The translations under genes were made by a program, and so were the position numbers. This document shows positions 10,801-22,436 of a DNA stretch of 64,000 nucleotides, piece by piece. Source of the DNA: Salticus scenicus (Eukaryota; Arthropoda; Arachnida; Araneae; Salticidae); the NCBI GenBank assembly GCA_963930645.1, contig OZ005652.1:266695006-266759005 (forward strand), in the 5' to 3' direction. Below the pieces are notes generated by a model that was not told the origin of the DNA, did not search any database, and worked only from the letters and a program-made list of their open reading frames with translations. Within the stretch, counting starts at the first letter, position 1. Every line of letters begins with the position of its first letter.

Positions 10801-12430
10801 GTTATGAATGGTAATTTTTGAGTAAAGATAAGTAAGAACTTTGAAATCAAGTACAACAGAAACATAAAAATACAAAAAGCAATTCGTTCAGACTAAAGAA
10901 AATTCTTAATCGGATACAAAGAATGCGTACAAATGGTGAATAGTATTTGTGCCTGAATTTCAGCTTTATAAATTAGTCTTATATATTGGGGAAAAAAAAA
11001 AAAAACAAAAAAAAAAAACAGATTTTTTTTTTTCGAACAGAAACCGATAGTATATATTCTGATAAATCTAAAAGTTTTATAAAAGCAGTATTAAAGTGAA
11101 TTTTTTATGGAAGTTTAAATATGTGTAAGGTGTTCAGTTACAATAAAAATCAAAAATACGTCTCTTGTCTTAAAAATATGAAATTAAAGCATCAATATAA
11201 AATTGAAAAAAATATTCAAAATTATAAATATACAGTAAGTGATCAAATTATTAGATTTTTTTTTTTTGTGTGTGTGTGTGTGTGTGTAAAACCCCTTATA
11301 GGCTTGTAATTGTAACATATTTTTATTCATTTACTAAGATTTGTGAGCTCATAAAGGGTTTTTCGCAAAAGAGAAATTTTACAACGTGACTGAAATATTT
11401 GTAAGAAATAACAATTATTTTTTCTTTACAATAAGAGGAAATGTAATTACTTTTAAAATTTATAAATTTTAATAGATCGTATAAATCATTATCTACCTAT
11501 TACAGCTTTCTGAATATTCGTACGTTTTTATTTTATTTTATTTTATTTTTTAACGTCAGGAATACTTGTTGATAAATGTTTTGCTCACAGAATTACATGA
11601 AAATGATGCATCACATGTATCTAAAAAAATTTATATTTATACATGGAAAATGGCCCCATAGATAAAATCCTGTTATTATATATATTGTTAAAGTATATTA
11701 ATCATGTCAACAAATGTTTTGTAATTCTCAAGTGTCAAAATTTAAAGAATCTTTTGTGTTGGTTTGTTTAAAGAGGAAAAATAAATCGTTAATGTTTATT
11801 GATTTTATTGTGAGACCATAAATTGCTCGAGAATTAAAAATGCAATTTTTTTTCTTTTTACATATTTATGATTAGCTATGTGTCTAACAGCCATTTTCAA
11901 AATTAATTTAGCAATTTTCAAAATAAAATATGTTGTGAACATAAAAAGGATAAATAGAAATTTTAAATATATATTTTGACAAATAGTAAAGGGCACTCAA
12001 AGGCACCTCTCAGAATTTACCATGCATATAAACATTATTTTTTAAATTGTATTTATTTTAATTAGATTTCCTGTAGGATTTTATCATGAATATTTGTGCA
12101 GAAAATAATCATTTAGTATTTATTTTAAAATAATATGATAAGGATACATGATTTTTACACAGTTTGTGTATATCATATATAAGCGACCTAAAATTATCAA
12201 ATTATAGTATGGCACGTAATGCCGATGAAGGTTTAGACTCATAATTGTATGATATGACATATAGAAACAATAACAAACTAGACTCAACGTTTTACCCCAA
12301 AGGGTTAAATTGTAAATACGTAACATAAAAAAGGAATACGGATAGTATATAAACGTTGTATCATATCGGATTTTGATTTTATAAATTATTCGGATGATGT
12401 TTGAAATATTCAATGATTCATTGACTTAAA
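10801..12430. other. AT-rich stretch with A tracts, no gene seen
   Basis: Holds A/T tracts near 10985-11035, a short (GT)n at about 11267-11288 and a (TTTTA)n run near 11528-11550. About 11837-11915 is an inverted relative of about 16725-16815 (shared phrase AGCTATGTGTCTAA). Nothing codes for a recognisable protein. Confidence 0.55.
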
Positions 12431-13165
12431 TAATGGACTCTTCCCAGTTTCGTCTGCTCAGTCATGTGATAGAAGAAAACGAATAATCGAATTCTGAGAA
12501 TCGAATTCAATTAAATATTGTTCTTAAGAACAAAAATGTTAATATTTAATATAAAATAAAATAAAAGTAATATTGTGCATTTGTAAACTGTAGAATAGTT
12601 ATATTTGTAAATTTAATAATTTTTAAAAAATACTTTATGTGTTTATTTATTTTCAACTGTAAGAATCGATTTTTGTATGTTCTAGTGTAACTGTTACATT
12701 AACTGATCAAGCAATAAATAATAGCTTGTTCTTGTGGAATGTTTATGGATTATAATTTGAATTTTAAAATGTTTTCATTTAATTTAATTGCATAAAGGTG
12801 TTACAACAAGTTAATTAGCTAAGTTACTGGTCTAAATGGATTTACGCACTACGATATTGGATTGTCACTGATTTAAGTACCAAAAATCAGAGTATTTAAC
12901 ATGTTCTTCGTGAGCATCTATAAGAAATATAAACTAAATGATAATTGTAAATGTATACAGCAAACAAAAGGTGATGAATAATGATATAAAATGGATTAAA
13001 AATGATGATGTAAAAATAAAAATAACACAGATTGAATACGATTGATCAAAAATAAGAAGAGAAAATATGTTATTTCAGCAATCGCTATAGATAAACAAGA
13101 CTTTGTCTGCTATTTGTTTTTCCTCTATCATGTGACCTCTGACGTCAGGTGGGAAGAGCCCATTG
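12431..13165. mobile_element. 0.73 kb non-autonomous DNA transposon, copy 1
   Basis: The left end AATGGACTCTTCCCA and right end TGGGAAGAGCCCATTG are terminal inverted repeats, followed inwards by related GTCANGTGATAGA sequences. The whole 735 bp is repeated in reverse orientation at 30793-31508. It contains no open frame of note. This copy has lost the first C of its left end, and its TSD is not clear. Confidence 0.85.
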
Positions 13166-13432
13166 AATATGACAATAAAAATGACTCATTGAATTCACCG
13201 AATTGAATCATTCAATGTTCCAAATGAAGTCTCTTTAATGCATCTATTTCTTTATGCTTTAAAATTCAAATCTATTGATTAGTTACTGTAAGTGTTATCG
13301 CTGTATATAAACTCATATATAGTGCATACTTACATATATATACATATAAGGACACCAAAACCTCCTAAGTATCAAATGGGAGGACTGAAAAGCTTATTTG
13401 GCATTAAAGTAAAAAACGATAGTTGTGCATTA

Positions 13433-13433
<1 letters not shown>

Positions 13434-13470
<37 letters not shown>

Positions 13471-13471
13471 T
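13434..13471. repeat. (AT)n microsatellite
   Basis: AT dinucleotides with one interruption, immediately left of the TTAA insertion site of the piggyBac-like element. Confidence 0.9.
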
Positions 13472-13920
13472 TACTTAACCCATTAGCGCCCAGTGTCCTC
13501 ATTTGAGGACAGCTAATAAAATGGCACGTATATTTTTTGTGGTTTCTTGGAATTATTTCTGCTTTTTAGTGACAGTTTATAGCGTCACTCTAAATGATCC
13601 CTGAAAATTTTAAGTGCCTACTATTAATTATTATTTCATAATTTGGATAGACATTTTATGATTTTTTATTCGTCACACATATATTTGCTTTTTGCGCAGG
13701 TATACTAACTTAAATCAAGTTGAATAATCTATATATATAAAAGAGTAAACTGACTGATTCACTGACTGATTCACTGATTCACTGACTCAACACGGTTGTG
13801 GCGATCCTATGAGAGATAGAGTCACAATTTTTGGTGAGCAGGTTGATTTTAGGACCCTGACGCTCACTAAGAAGGGATTTTGCGAAATACCCCCCCGTTT
13901 CCCCCCGGGGGGGCACAAGG

Positions 13921-14945
13921 CAAAAAATCACCTTTATAAGCATATCTCGGCTCCAAATTGCTTCACCGTGAAGAAATTGCAGATGGGGAGACTAGACTTG
14001 AATACAAAAAAATCGTTTTCTGCGATTTTGGAATTTTGTATTTTTAAGGGGGGTAGGGGGTAAAAATGAGATTTTCAGGGGCGCATAAGGCAAAAACACA
14101 TTTATAAGTACAACTCGGCACCAAATTACTTCACAGTGAAGAAATTGCAGATGGGGAGACTAGGCTTGAATACGAAAAAATCATTTTCTGCGATTTTGGA
14201 ATTTTTGATTTTTTTGGGGGGAAGGGGGTGAAAATGATTATCGGAGTTGCTGAAGACAAAAACACCTTTAAAAGCATAACTCGGCTCCAAATTGCTTCAC
14301 GAGGAAGATATTGCAGATGGGAAGACCAGACTTGAATACAAAAAAATCATTTTCTGCGATTTTGGTTTTTTGGATTTTTAAGGGGAAAAAGGGGTGAAAA
14401 TGATTTTCGGAGGCGCAGGAGGCAAAACACCTTTATAAGCATAACTCGGTACCAAATTACTTCACGATGAAAAAATTGCAGATGGGGAGACTAGACTTAA
14501 GTACAAAAAAATCATTTCTGCGATTTTGGAATTTTGGATTTTTAAGGGGGGAGAGGGGCTGAAAATGATTTTCGAAGGTGCAGAAGGCAAAAACCACCTC
14601 TATAAACACAACTCGGCTCCAAATTGCTTCACGGTGAAGAAATTGCAGAGGGAGAAACTAGACTTGAAAAAAAAAAAAATCATTTTCTGCGATTTTGGAA
14701 TTTTGGATTTTTAAAGGGGGAAGGGGGTATAAATGATTTTCGGAGGCGCATAAGGCAAAAACACATTTATAAGTATAACTCGGCTCCAAATAACTTCACA
14801 GTGAAGAAATTGCAGATGGGGAGACTAGACTTGAATACGAAAAAATCATTTCCTGCGATTTTGGAATTTTGGATTTTTAACGGGAGAAGGGCTATAAATG
14901 ATTTAGAAAAATACGGATTTTCGAGTAAAATTAATAGCTCAAAGA
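13921..14945 (+). repeat. Tandem array, six units of 165-168 bp, inside Helitron
   Basis: The phrase CTCGG-(C/T)-(A/T)CCAAATT recurs at 13946, 14114, 14280, 14445, 14612 and 14780. Each unit continues with GAAGAAATTGCAGA, GACTAGACTTGAATAC, TTCTGCGATTTTGG and a G-rich spacer. The units differ by point changes and G/A-run length, so they are diverged. Open frames across them are repeats, not genes. Confidence 0.9.
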
Positions 14946-15026
14946 TGTAAAAAAAAAAAAAAAAAAAAATTGCCAAGCGTCTTCTTGAAAATATTTCCAA
15001 AAACTCATTTTTTGATTTTTTCCGAT

Positions 15027-15058
<32 letters not shown>

Positions 15059-15105
15059 GGGGGGGGGGGAGGGGGGGGGGCAAAAAAAAATAAAAATAAT
15101 GTCAT

Positions 15106-15780
15106 CGTTCAAAATTGGTACATAGAGGTTTTCGATACTTACAAATCGATTGCGGATATTTTCGAACTTGTAAAATTATTAGAAGGGGTGGGAAAGGGGG
15201 GCAGTATGGGGGGGGCTATGGGCAAAAACAAATAAAAATACAGTTAGGCCGTTCAAAATTGGTACAGATAGGTTTTAAAGGGCTGCAAGTCGAATGGGGA
15301 TATTTTCGAAAGTGTAAAGTTATTAGGATGGGCGAGAAGGGGGGAGGGGAGAGGAGGGGCAAAAAATTAAAAATAGAGTTAGATCGTTCAAAATTGGTAT
15401 ATAGAGGTTTTCGATACTTACGAATCGATTGCGGATATTTTCGAATTTTTAAAATTATTAGGAGGGGTGGGAAGGGGGGGTTGTGGGCAAAAACAAATAG
15501 AAATACAGTTAAGCCGTTCAAAATTGGTTCAGATAGGTTTTAGAGGCCAGCAAGTCGAATGGGGATATTTTCGAAAGTGTATAGTTATTAGGAGAGCCGG
15601 GAAGGGGGGGCGGAGGGGCAAAAAAAAATAGAATAGAGTTACAGCATTCAAAATTGGTATATAGAGGTTTTCGATACCTACAAATCGATTGCGGATATTT
15701 TCGAATTTTTAAAATTATTAGGATAGACGGGAGGGGGGGGCGAAGGGGAAAATAATAGAAATAAGAGTTAGAGCATTTGG
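15106..15780 (+). repeat. Second tandem array with two alternating unit types
   Basis: Units of about 128-145 bp start with GTTCAAAATTGGT at 15106, 15251, 15387 and 15515, with a variant at 15645. Two types alternate: units 1, 3 and 5 have GAGGTTTTCGATAC and AATCGATTGCGG; units 2 and 4 have TAGGTTTTA and AAGTCGAATGGGG. All contain TATTTTCGAA and a G-rich spacer. The A-B-A-B-A order is a higher-order repeat. Confidence 0.85.
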
Positions 15781-16209
15781 GGAATTTTTACCGAAGGCAG
15801 TGAGAACCCGGTACGACATTTTTCCCAATAAGATTTTTTTTTTCTGTTTTTTTTTTTTTTTTTTTCACGTGATAAAAATTAATGCAATTTTGAGAATTCA
15901 GTAATTATAGCGATTCATTTAAAAATAGGGACCAGCGAAGCGGGCGTTGCCTGCTAGTAATATATATTATAATACTTTACTTTCGACATCTTTCTCAACA
16001 TATAATAAGAAATTAAACTGTTATCTCAAAGTTTTTCTATCTCGAAGTTTTCTCGCTAGAACATTAAACGTCAATAAATGACTATAGGCTTTAAAACTTC
16101 CAGAAGAATTGTTTAAAATAATATATTTTACTGCCAGTTGTCTATATTAATTTAGAAGTGAAATAATCCGCTAATAATATTTTGCAAAATTAATTCGGGC
16201 GTTAACGGG

Positions 16210-16971
16210 TTAATAAGATTTACTAAAAGTCGTTATTATTATTATTAGTATTATTATTTGAAATTCAACTCTAAAATGAAAACATAAAAATATGGATCAC
16301 ACAAAAGTCATGTAGAAATTTGATACTGAGAGAAACATAAATATATTTTGAGATTTAATGAATCTAATGAATACATCGATCTAATGAATACATCGATTAA
16401 GAATTTAGGAAATGTGGTATTTATAGGCTGTCTTTTATTTTGACTCACATATGCAAACATATGGAAGTGGTATGTAGGACGAAAAATATATACGTCAATA
16501 AAACAGATTCAGCGTTTCTTAGGTTTCTTTAAATCATTGAATGCTTAACAAATATTGTAATGATTTGAAATAGCTATTATAAGATAAAATTCATATTATG
16601 AATCATAATTAGTTGAAATTTTTAGAAAATACTTTTAGTAGGTAAACATTGTAGAATTAAATGGCTAATATTTTAAAAAGAATTTACCCTTTTAACCCTT
16701 TAACGTTTACTACTTTATTTATTTTAAAAATTACTAAACTAATTTTTAAAATGGCTTTTAGACACATAGCTGATCATAAATATTTAAAGAATAAAAAATT
16801 AGCATTGTTCCTTTTCGAGAAATTTTCGGTTTGAAACATCTGTAAGTAAACTTTATTAAATTCAAATAATATTTAATAAATAAATCACTTTATAAGTAAA
16901 CATTATCGACAACAAAAACTCGTAAAAGTTGCATAGATCCCAACATTTCAATTTATTCCGGAGTATTTTAA
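16210..16971. other. AT-rich stretch with an inverted relative of 11.8 kb
   Basis: About 16725-16815 (TTAGACACATAGCTGATCA..) is the reverse complement of a related stretch at about 11837-11915. TTAACCC occurs at 16692 and could be the end of another piggyBac-like MITE. No gene. Confidence 0.5.
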
Positions 16972-17192
16972 CCCTTTGCGGTACAAGGTAATTCGGATCA
17001 TTTAAATTACACTGCCACCGGAATTTACGAACACAATTAAAATAGAAGAAATTTTAAATTTTCACGTTAAAAAAGGACCTTTTCTCCTATGTTATAAATG
17101 TAAATTTTTACTAAAAAATTTCCGGGATGAGTTTTTGCACTTGAGAATTAAAATTAGGTGTTCCATCAGCGGGAACACTGCGACTGAAAGGG
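16972..17192. mobile_element. Small piggyBac-like MITE
   Basis: The left flank TTAA (16968-16971) is followed by CCCTTTGCGG; the right end inverted reads CCCTTTCAGTCGCAG, followed by TTAA (17193-17196). Length is 221 bp and it is non-coding. The inverted repeats match for only about 7 bp before an indel, so the call is tentative. A TTAACCC at 16692 is an alternative left end. Confidence 0.45.
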
Positions 17193-17196
17193 TTAA

Positions 17197-19300
17197 CCTT
17201 ACTTGTTTCGTGTAATAAAGTAAAAAAAAAAATATTGGAAAGTTTATTTTCATGCATTTCATTTTAAAATAAAATCTTGTGATATTTTTATATTTACTTT
17301 CTTTTACATACAATAGATGAAAGTCCACATTTTGGGTTTTTGATGAATTTGCACGATTTGTGTGGTCTTAAATACGATATGACTAGTTTTAGAAAATGTC
17401 TGTCTCTCTGTTCGTGCTATATTTTGGTGAATGTATCATAGGAACTACCGCACAAATTTCATATAAATTTATATGTAGTTGAACCTTGACGTGAGTTAAA
17501 CCTATCAACGTTTGGTGAAAATTCAAACTGTGACGTTGCTACCTCGTTTTATCTAACTTTTTTTTTTTTCTTTTCATGTAAAAATACCTTAAAGACGAAT
17601 GGTTGAATCATAGGTCTGTGATAATTAAAGACAAAGTTATCGGTTTTTTTCTTCACACTTAATAAAGAAAAAAAAATGCATTTCCTAAAAGACCAAAAAA
17701 TTGACTTTCTTTTGTGTGTTATACTTCTCTGGAATGAGAATCGTCTGCATCCATCATGTAAACAAATTTTAAAAAATAATAGTTCTAATAAAATTTTGTA
17801 CTGCGTCAATTTGTATCAGAAAATACAGGAGAAAGTTTTGTGATTGTCATAAAATAATAGTTTATTTGTTTTTGTAAGAATATATGTAATTACAATACCA
17901 GAGTAAAAATTTAAACTGTGAAAAATTCTTAAAATAATTTGCATATAAACTTATAAATACTGAATAATAAATTTTTTATGTTATTAAAGTTTTTATATAA
18001 AAATATTCATAATGTTATGCACAATAATTAGTTTATGATTTTCGAAATTAGGCGTTAAACATACTGACATCTCTAGATTACTTAAAAATTGTGTTAAAAA
18101 GAATCTCTGTAATTTATGTTTAATTATGATATTTTTATTCTGATTCATAAAAAGTTCTTTAAAAATTTTCTTACAATTTTTCTTTTTCCTGACAATTATT
18201 ATTATTATTATTTTCTTAGCAATATATCTCGTGTTAAATCCCTCTGAAAAATGGTGTATATTTCTTCTGAAATGCATAATATTGAAAGATGGAAATAGTA
18301 ACGACTATTATAATTTATTAAATAATAGAACATATATTATTTTCGTAATGGAATAGGTATTACCCAGCATTACGAGCACCGTTTCTTTTTTGGAGTAGGT
18401 TATATAAAACTTGGAGTGGAACAAATAAAATTACTGTGTAAAAACACCTCGCTGAAAAACATAATACGTATATTACGGTTGAGCCATAATTTTAATACTT
18501 TATTTTCCGTATTTGCCTTTTATTTGGCATAAATTTTACGGCTAGAGATAGGTAGCAAGTTTCAACTCTTTTTACAATGTAATATTAAATAAATGAATGT
18601 ATTACAAAATAGCAAAAATAAATTTAAAGAAAGTATTTATTTTTTAATAGCAAAATCATTTTAAATGTCCTTCAAAAATATATTTTCAATATTTACATTA
18701 ATTTTATGCTAAAAATTAATAAAAATATGTTTTATTTTCTATACAGAAATTTCTTTCCTATCAATTGCGAATCTACTAAATAGAATTTTATAAGGCTTTA
18801 AATTTCCGGTATTTACAGTCAGTTATTTTCTCAATCAACATATGCACTTTTTTTCTTTGATAACTTATTTTATTTTTTTCCTTTTTTAATATTTAGACAA
18901 TCTTTTATCCTATAAAATAAAACCGTAAATATACATTAGTTATATATATGCATATACATATCTTATGAATATCGCGTACCTGTGAAAATAATGTATGATA
19001 AAGTTATACATTAAATTAATTGTAATCCAGTATCCGAAGTTGTTTATTTACTTTCTGAAAAATTAAACTTACAAATTTACATATACAATTTTTAAGAATT
19101 CTGTTCTGAGTCCTGAAATGATGCAATTTTTCAATGGTCTATTCAAAATACAAGGTAATATGTTCGTCTACATTGATTCCTTAGTTTCAGTAAACTTTTT
19201 CAAAAATTGTATATATTAAAGTTTCATTTGCATGCTGACTTTTTAAATTCTTCTTTATAAACTGCTTCGTATCTTGAACAGTCTGAACACATAAGCACGA
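17197..19300. other. AT-rich stretch with one dispersed-repeat fragment
   Basis: About 17400-17535 is a decayed minus-strand piece of the 41-44 kb repeat family (reads ATAAATTTATATGTAGTTG and CTATCAACGTTTGGTG; compare 22500-22565). The rest, including (ATT)n at about 18195-18212, shows no gene. Confidence 0.55.
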
Positions 19301-19452
19301 ATTAAAAACCCGGATACACTACTACGTCAGAAACACCAAAGAAAAATATTTGAGATGCATACAGCTGCTTTGGTAGCCTTAAGCGTACCGTCTTCAGTGC
19401 AAAAAGAATTCTGAATCTGGAGAAGTGCTCGTATATATAGGAGAGGGACCGA
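19301..19452 (-). repeat. Left Penelope terminal repeat
   Basis: Inverted copy of 20331-20482 with a moderate number of substitutions, for example CTTTGGTAGCCTTAAGCG here against the inverse of CGCTACTGAAACC there. It includes the hammerhead-like core at 19368-19397 on the minus strand. Confidence 0.8.
19368..19397 (-). ncRNA. Degenerate hammerhead-like core in left repeat
   Basis: On the minus strand CTGAAGA (19391-19397) precedes a stem GGTA..TACC and then AAAG where GAAA is expected. The first core box is intact, the second has lost its G. The right repeat shows the opposite damage, so the ancestral repeat probably had both boxes. Confidence 0.4.
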
Positions 19453-19720
19453 TTTTAACTCAACCAATAGGATTACTGGAAAGGTGGAGAGCGTGGCCAG
19501 TAGGAATTTAGGAATGTTAGCTGTGTAAACACTAGAAAATTTAAGAAAATGTGGACTGAATGTAAAATTTCCAACAATCAGACAAGTAGGGAACAGTGAA
19601 ATCACAATTTACAAGGTTTTTACAATTTTTATAAATATGTAAAACATCAAAGAAATCGAGTTCATGAATGGATTTAGGTCTGCAAATTATTTTAGCTGAA
19701 TTAAATTTAAAATTATGATT

Positions 19721-20330
19721 TTACTCCCAGCAATGTTTAGAAATAGCCGATTTATTGGTTTCTTTTTTGCGGACGTAATTCATATGCTCTTTTAGACGAA
19801 ATTTAAGACTGCGTTTAGTTTGGTCAATATATGATAAACCACACTGACAAGAAATACTATAAATGTCACAAGAATTATGCATATCAATGGGATCTTTTAA
19901 CTGAGAAGAGGTGAGTTTATTGGAAGGCGAAAATACTATTTTAAAATCATATTGTTTGAGAATTTTAGCTATGGTTTGACTGGATTTAGGAAAATAGGGT
20001 AAAACAATACTGATATTAGAAGAGACAAATTTAGTAGACGAAATACGAGGGAGTTGTAATTTTTGATAGCTTTGTCTATTATGAAAGGGTGACATCGGTC
20101 AATTGCAATGGCTTTCAGGTATTTAATTTCAGATTTTAATAAAATAGGATTTGAACAAATATTAAGGGCACGGTTTACAAAAGTATAGAAAGCATCCATT
20201 TTTTGGTTAGGTGGGTGACAGGAACGCGCATGGGATGTAAGGGAGACTGCAAAATTTTTACGATAGACGGTGGTTGAAAATCCATTTACAGTGCGAGAGA
20301 CGAGAGTATCAAGAAATGGAAGGGAGCCAT
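19721..20330 (-). pseudogene. Penelope-like reverse transcriptase C-terminus plus GIY-YIG endonuclease, frameshifted
   Basis: The minus strand reads LPFLDTLVSR, then TVYRKNF, SHARSCHPPNQK, YFVNRAL-like and LKSEIKYLKAIAI segments, the post-catalytic region of Penelope reverse transcriptases. A frameshift follows near 20040-20060. The second frame continues through PYFPKSSQTIAKILK, KLTSSQLKDP and CDIYSISCQCG..YIDQTKRSLKFRLKEH to a stop at about 19721. The latter is the endonuclease motif, but GIY has become DIY and YIG has become YID, so the nuclease is inactive. Arg and Glu positions of the R..EH motif remain. The catalytic reverse-transcriptase core is missing upstream. This would have driven target-primed reverse transcription of the element. 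Confidence 0.85.
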
Positions 20331-20482
20331 TCGGTCCCTCTCCTATATATACGAGGACTTCTCCAGATTCAGAATTCTTTTCGTACGGAAGATGGTACAC
20401 TTAACGCTACTGAAACCAGCTGTATGCATCTCAAATATTTTTCTTTGCGTTTCTGACGTAGTAGTTTAGCCGGGTTTTTAAT
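20331..20482 (+). repeat. Right Penelope terminal repeat (inverted)
   Basis: Mirror copy of 19301-19452. The first residues of the open frame on the minus strand (..GEVLVYIGEG..) lie within this repeat and are not part of the original protein. Confidence 0.8.
20386..20416 (+). ncRNA. Degenerate hammerhead-like core in right repeat
   Basis: CGGAAGA (20386-20392, one change from CTGAAGA) is followed by GGTA..CTAC and an intact GAAAC (20412-20416). Read with the left copy it suggests an ancestral CTGANGA-stem-GAAA core, as known for hammerheads in Penelope-like elements. Helix I and III partners and the cleavage site are not established. Confidence 0.4.
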
Positions 20483-20668
20483 ATTCCAACGCCAAGTCTC
20501 CTGTTATTACATAAGCACTTTTTTTTTTTTTTTTTTTTTTTCTTTTCAATGTTGACAACTACAACTGATGTTGCCGTTACAATAATTGCAAAAGTTATAT
20601 AAAGACATATATATTTTTATGTAAAGATATTTTTGTTTTACGTTTGTTAATAGTTTCATATCTTATAT

Positions 20669-21240
20669 AACTAGTATGTTGTGGCAACCCCATGATTTTC
20701 TTTTATATTTTCCTATACAAATTCACTCAGTAAATATGATTTATTAAAATCATTATTTAAAAAAATTATCTTCCATGATAATGCAGACGATTTCCGTATT
20801 AGAAAAGTAGTATAACACTAAATATCAAAAAAAAAAAAAAAAGTAAATTTTATTCTCAATACAATATTGTTATTATTATTATTATTTTCCGTTAAAAATT
20901 AAGAAAATCGATAACTTTATTTTAAATTATCGCAGATAGATGGTTCAACAATTCGTTTTAAAGGCATTGACGAGCTCTTTTGAAAGATACCCATCATGAA
21001 AATTTACTCCCCTCGAGGGTAGACCCCCCCCCCCACGGGGGGAGGTGAGGCTCCTACATACACAATTTTTTTCCCAGTTGGTAATCTCTATTACAAATAA
21101 TTCTTTTAAATTCCATATTGATTATTAAAAAAATCACTCTGTTTATGCACATTTATACAAAATTTTGTCCCATACCACCATGATAAAAATTTATGCAATC
21201 ACTTTTTAAGTACGAATTACCTTTTCTTCCCAATCAAATG
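20669..21240 (+). repeat. Copy of the dispersed 41-44 kb repeat
   Basis: Starts AACTAGTATGTTGTGG and TTTTCCTATACAAATTCACT like 41148 and 42768. It continues with AAATCGATAACTTT, GAAAGATACCCATC and a C/G-rich near-palindrome (CCCCTCGAGGG.. at about 21010), as in the copies at 41.3, 41.8, 43.0 and 43.45 kb. Non-coding. Confidence 0.75.
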
Positions 21241-21480
21241 GGTTCTCAATAAAGTCAAAAATTGTGTATTTCACAAGAGTAAAAGCATTTGTTCAATGTG
21301 AATAGGCTGTAGCTAATAAAAATGAACTCATTCGTTTATTCATTTGCACATTGACTGTAATAAATTATTTGAAATATTTTTATTCCCTTGATATTTCACT
21401 TTATTTTTTTTTTTTTCTCTTGAACTAATTTTTTAAAAATAAATAAATCATTTAAAAAAAAAAATAATAATTAAAAACTT

Positions 21481-22236
21481 TTTTGTCAGCTTAATTCTCA
21501 CCAAAAAGTATAAAATTTTAAAATGAAGTGTCTCCACCTGAATTTCATACTTTAGTTAATTTTAAAAAATCTGATTGTCGTGTTGGAAAACTATTTGCAC
21601 CCCTGGATTCAGAAAAATCACCTCTTTCATTTGGTACCGAATTTATAACACAAGGATGGATATTTCTAAATTATTTCCCCCTTTTCCATTTTTAACCCGG
21701 AATCGGCAAAAGGTTTATGACAAAGAATGTAAGCTAAAAAAAGTCTTTAATTAATAATAAAATACTAAAACGTAATTTAAATTAAAGACTTTTTCTATTA
21801 GCTTGATTCACACTTAAAAGTATGAAAAGTTTAAAATGAAGTGTTTCAACCTAAATATCATACTTTATTTTATTAAAAAAAAATCTAATTGTCGTGTGGA
21901 AAAACTGTTTGCCTCCAGGATTTAGAAAAATTGCCCCTTTCATTTGATACCGAATTTGTAACGAGCCACGTACTTTTTAAAATGACTGAAAGGAATTCAA
22001 ATGCAGTGTTGTCACATAAATTTCGCACTTTAGTTAATTTAAAAGAATCTAATTCTTGTGTCGAAAAACTGTTTGCCCCCCTCGATTCAGAATAATTGCC
22101 CCTTTCATTTGGTACCAAATTTGTAACGATAGGACTGATATTTCTAATTTATTTTCCCCTTTTTCGTTTTTAACCCGGATTCGGCAGAAAGTTTATGACA
22201 GAGAATGTAAGCTAAAAAGAAGTCTTTAATTAAAAA
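21481..22236 (+). repeat. About three tandem units of 200-280 bp
   Basis: Phrases AATGAAGTGT, ACTTTAGTTAATTT, ATTGTCGTG, GATTCAGAA, CCTCTTTCATTTGGTACC, TTTTTAACCCGGA and AAGTCTTTAATTA recur in order from 21481, 21782 and about 21975. The units are diverged and the middle one lacks its right half. Short open frames here (21885-22118) are chance reads of the repeat. Confidence 0.75.
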
Positions 22237-22436
22237 TGAATGCATTATATATAGTAACCGCCGCTTAACAAATTCACTGGTTAATAAAATCAGGCGCTTA
22301 ATTTAATCAAATTTTCAGAACAAGAATCAAATCAATACAAACTACTCTTAAAACCTACGCATAATAAAATCAGCATCGCCGTTTAATAAACTCAAAGTAA
22401 TCTCTTCAGCAGCAAAAATATTATTTATGCAAGCTG
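22237..22436. other. AT-rich spacer
   Basis: Short stretch between repeats with the recurring phrase TTAATAAAATCA; no gene. Confidence 0.5.

Larger units (their letters stand above)
13728..15957 (+). mobile_element. Non-autonomous Helitron
   Basis: Begins TCTATATATATAAAAGAG and ends with a GC-rich potential hairpin (ACCAGCGAAGCGGGC) followed by GTTGCCTGCTAG. It sits exactly between an A (13727) and a T (15958). TC at the 5' end, CTRR at the 3' end with a hairpin just inside, A|T insertion and no TSD are the defining Helitron features. It encodes no Rep/helicase. The interior is filled by two different tandem arrays. Confidence 0.82.
13479..16209. mobile_element. piggyBac-like non-autonomous element hosting a Helitron
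   Basis: The left end CCCATTAGCGCCC (from 13479) and the right end read inverted, CCCGTTAACGCCC, match except at two positions. Both are flanked by TTAA (13475-13478 and 16210-16213), the piggyBac target duplication, with the typical CCC..GGG termini. Removing the Helitron (13728-15957) leaves about 500 bp without coding capacity. The host element was therefore a MITE when the Helitron arrived. Confidence 0.75.
19301..20482 (-). mobile_element. 5'-truncated Penelope-like element with inverted terminal repeats
   Basis: A minus-strand coding remnant for the reverse-transcriptase end and a GIY-YIG-type endonuclease lies between two 152-bp inverted repeats (19301-19452 and 20331-20482), both beginning TTAAAAACCCGG at the outer edge. 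Penelope-like elements are known for terminal repeats that may be in inverted orientation and for truncated copies of this shape. The remaining reading frame begins just inside the right repeat, so most of the reverse transcriptase is missing. Confidence 0.8.

Noticed and set aside
14526..15543. Several frames of 60-142 codons on both strands
   Set aside because: All are reads of the Helitron tandem arrays and homopolymer runs.
13921..15780. CRISPR-like repeat-spacer pattern
   Set aside because: Units are long, contiguous and diverged, within a eukaryotic Helitron; no short constant repeats with unique spacers and no cas genes.
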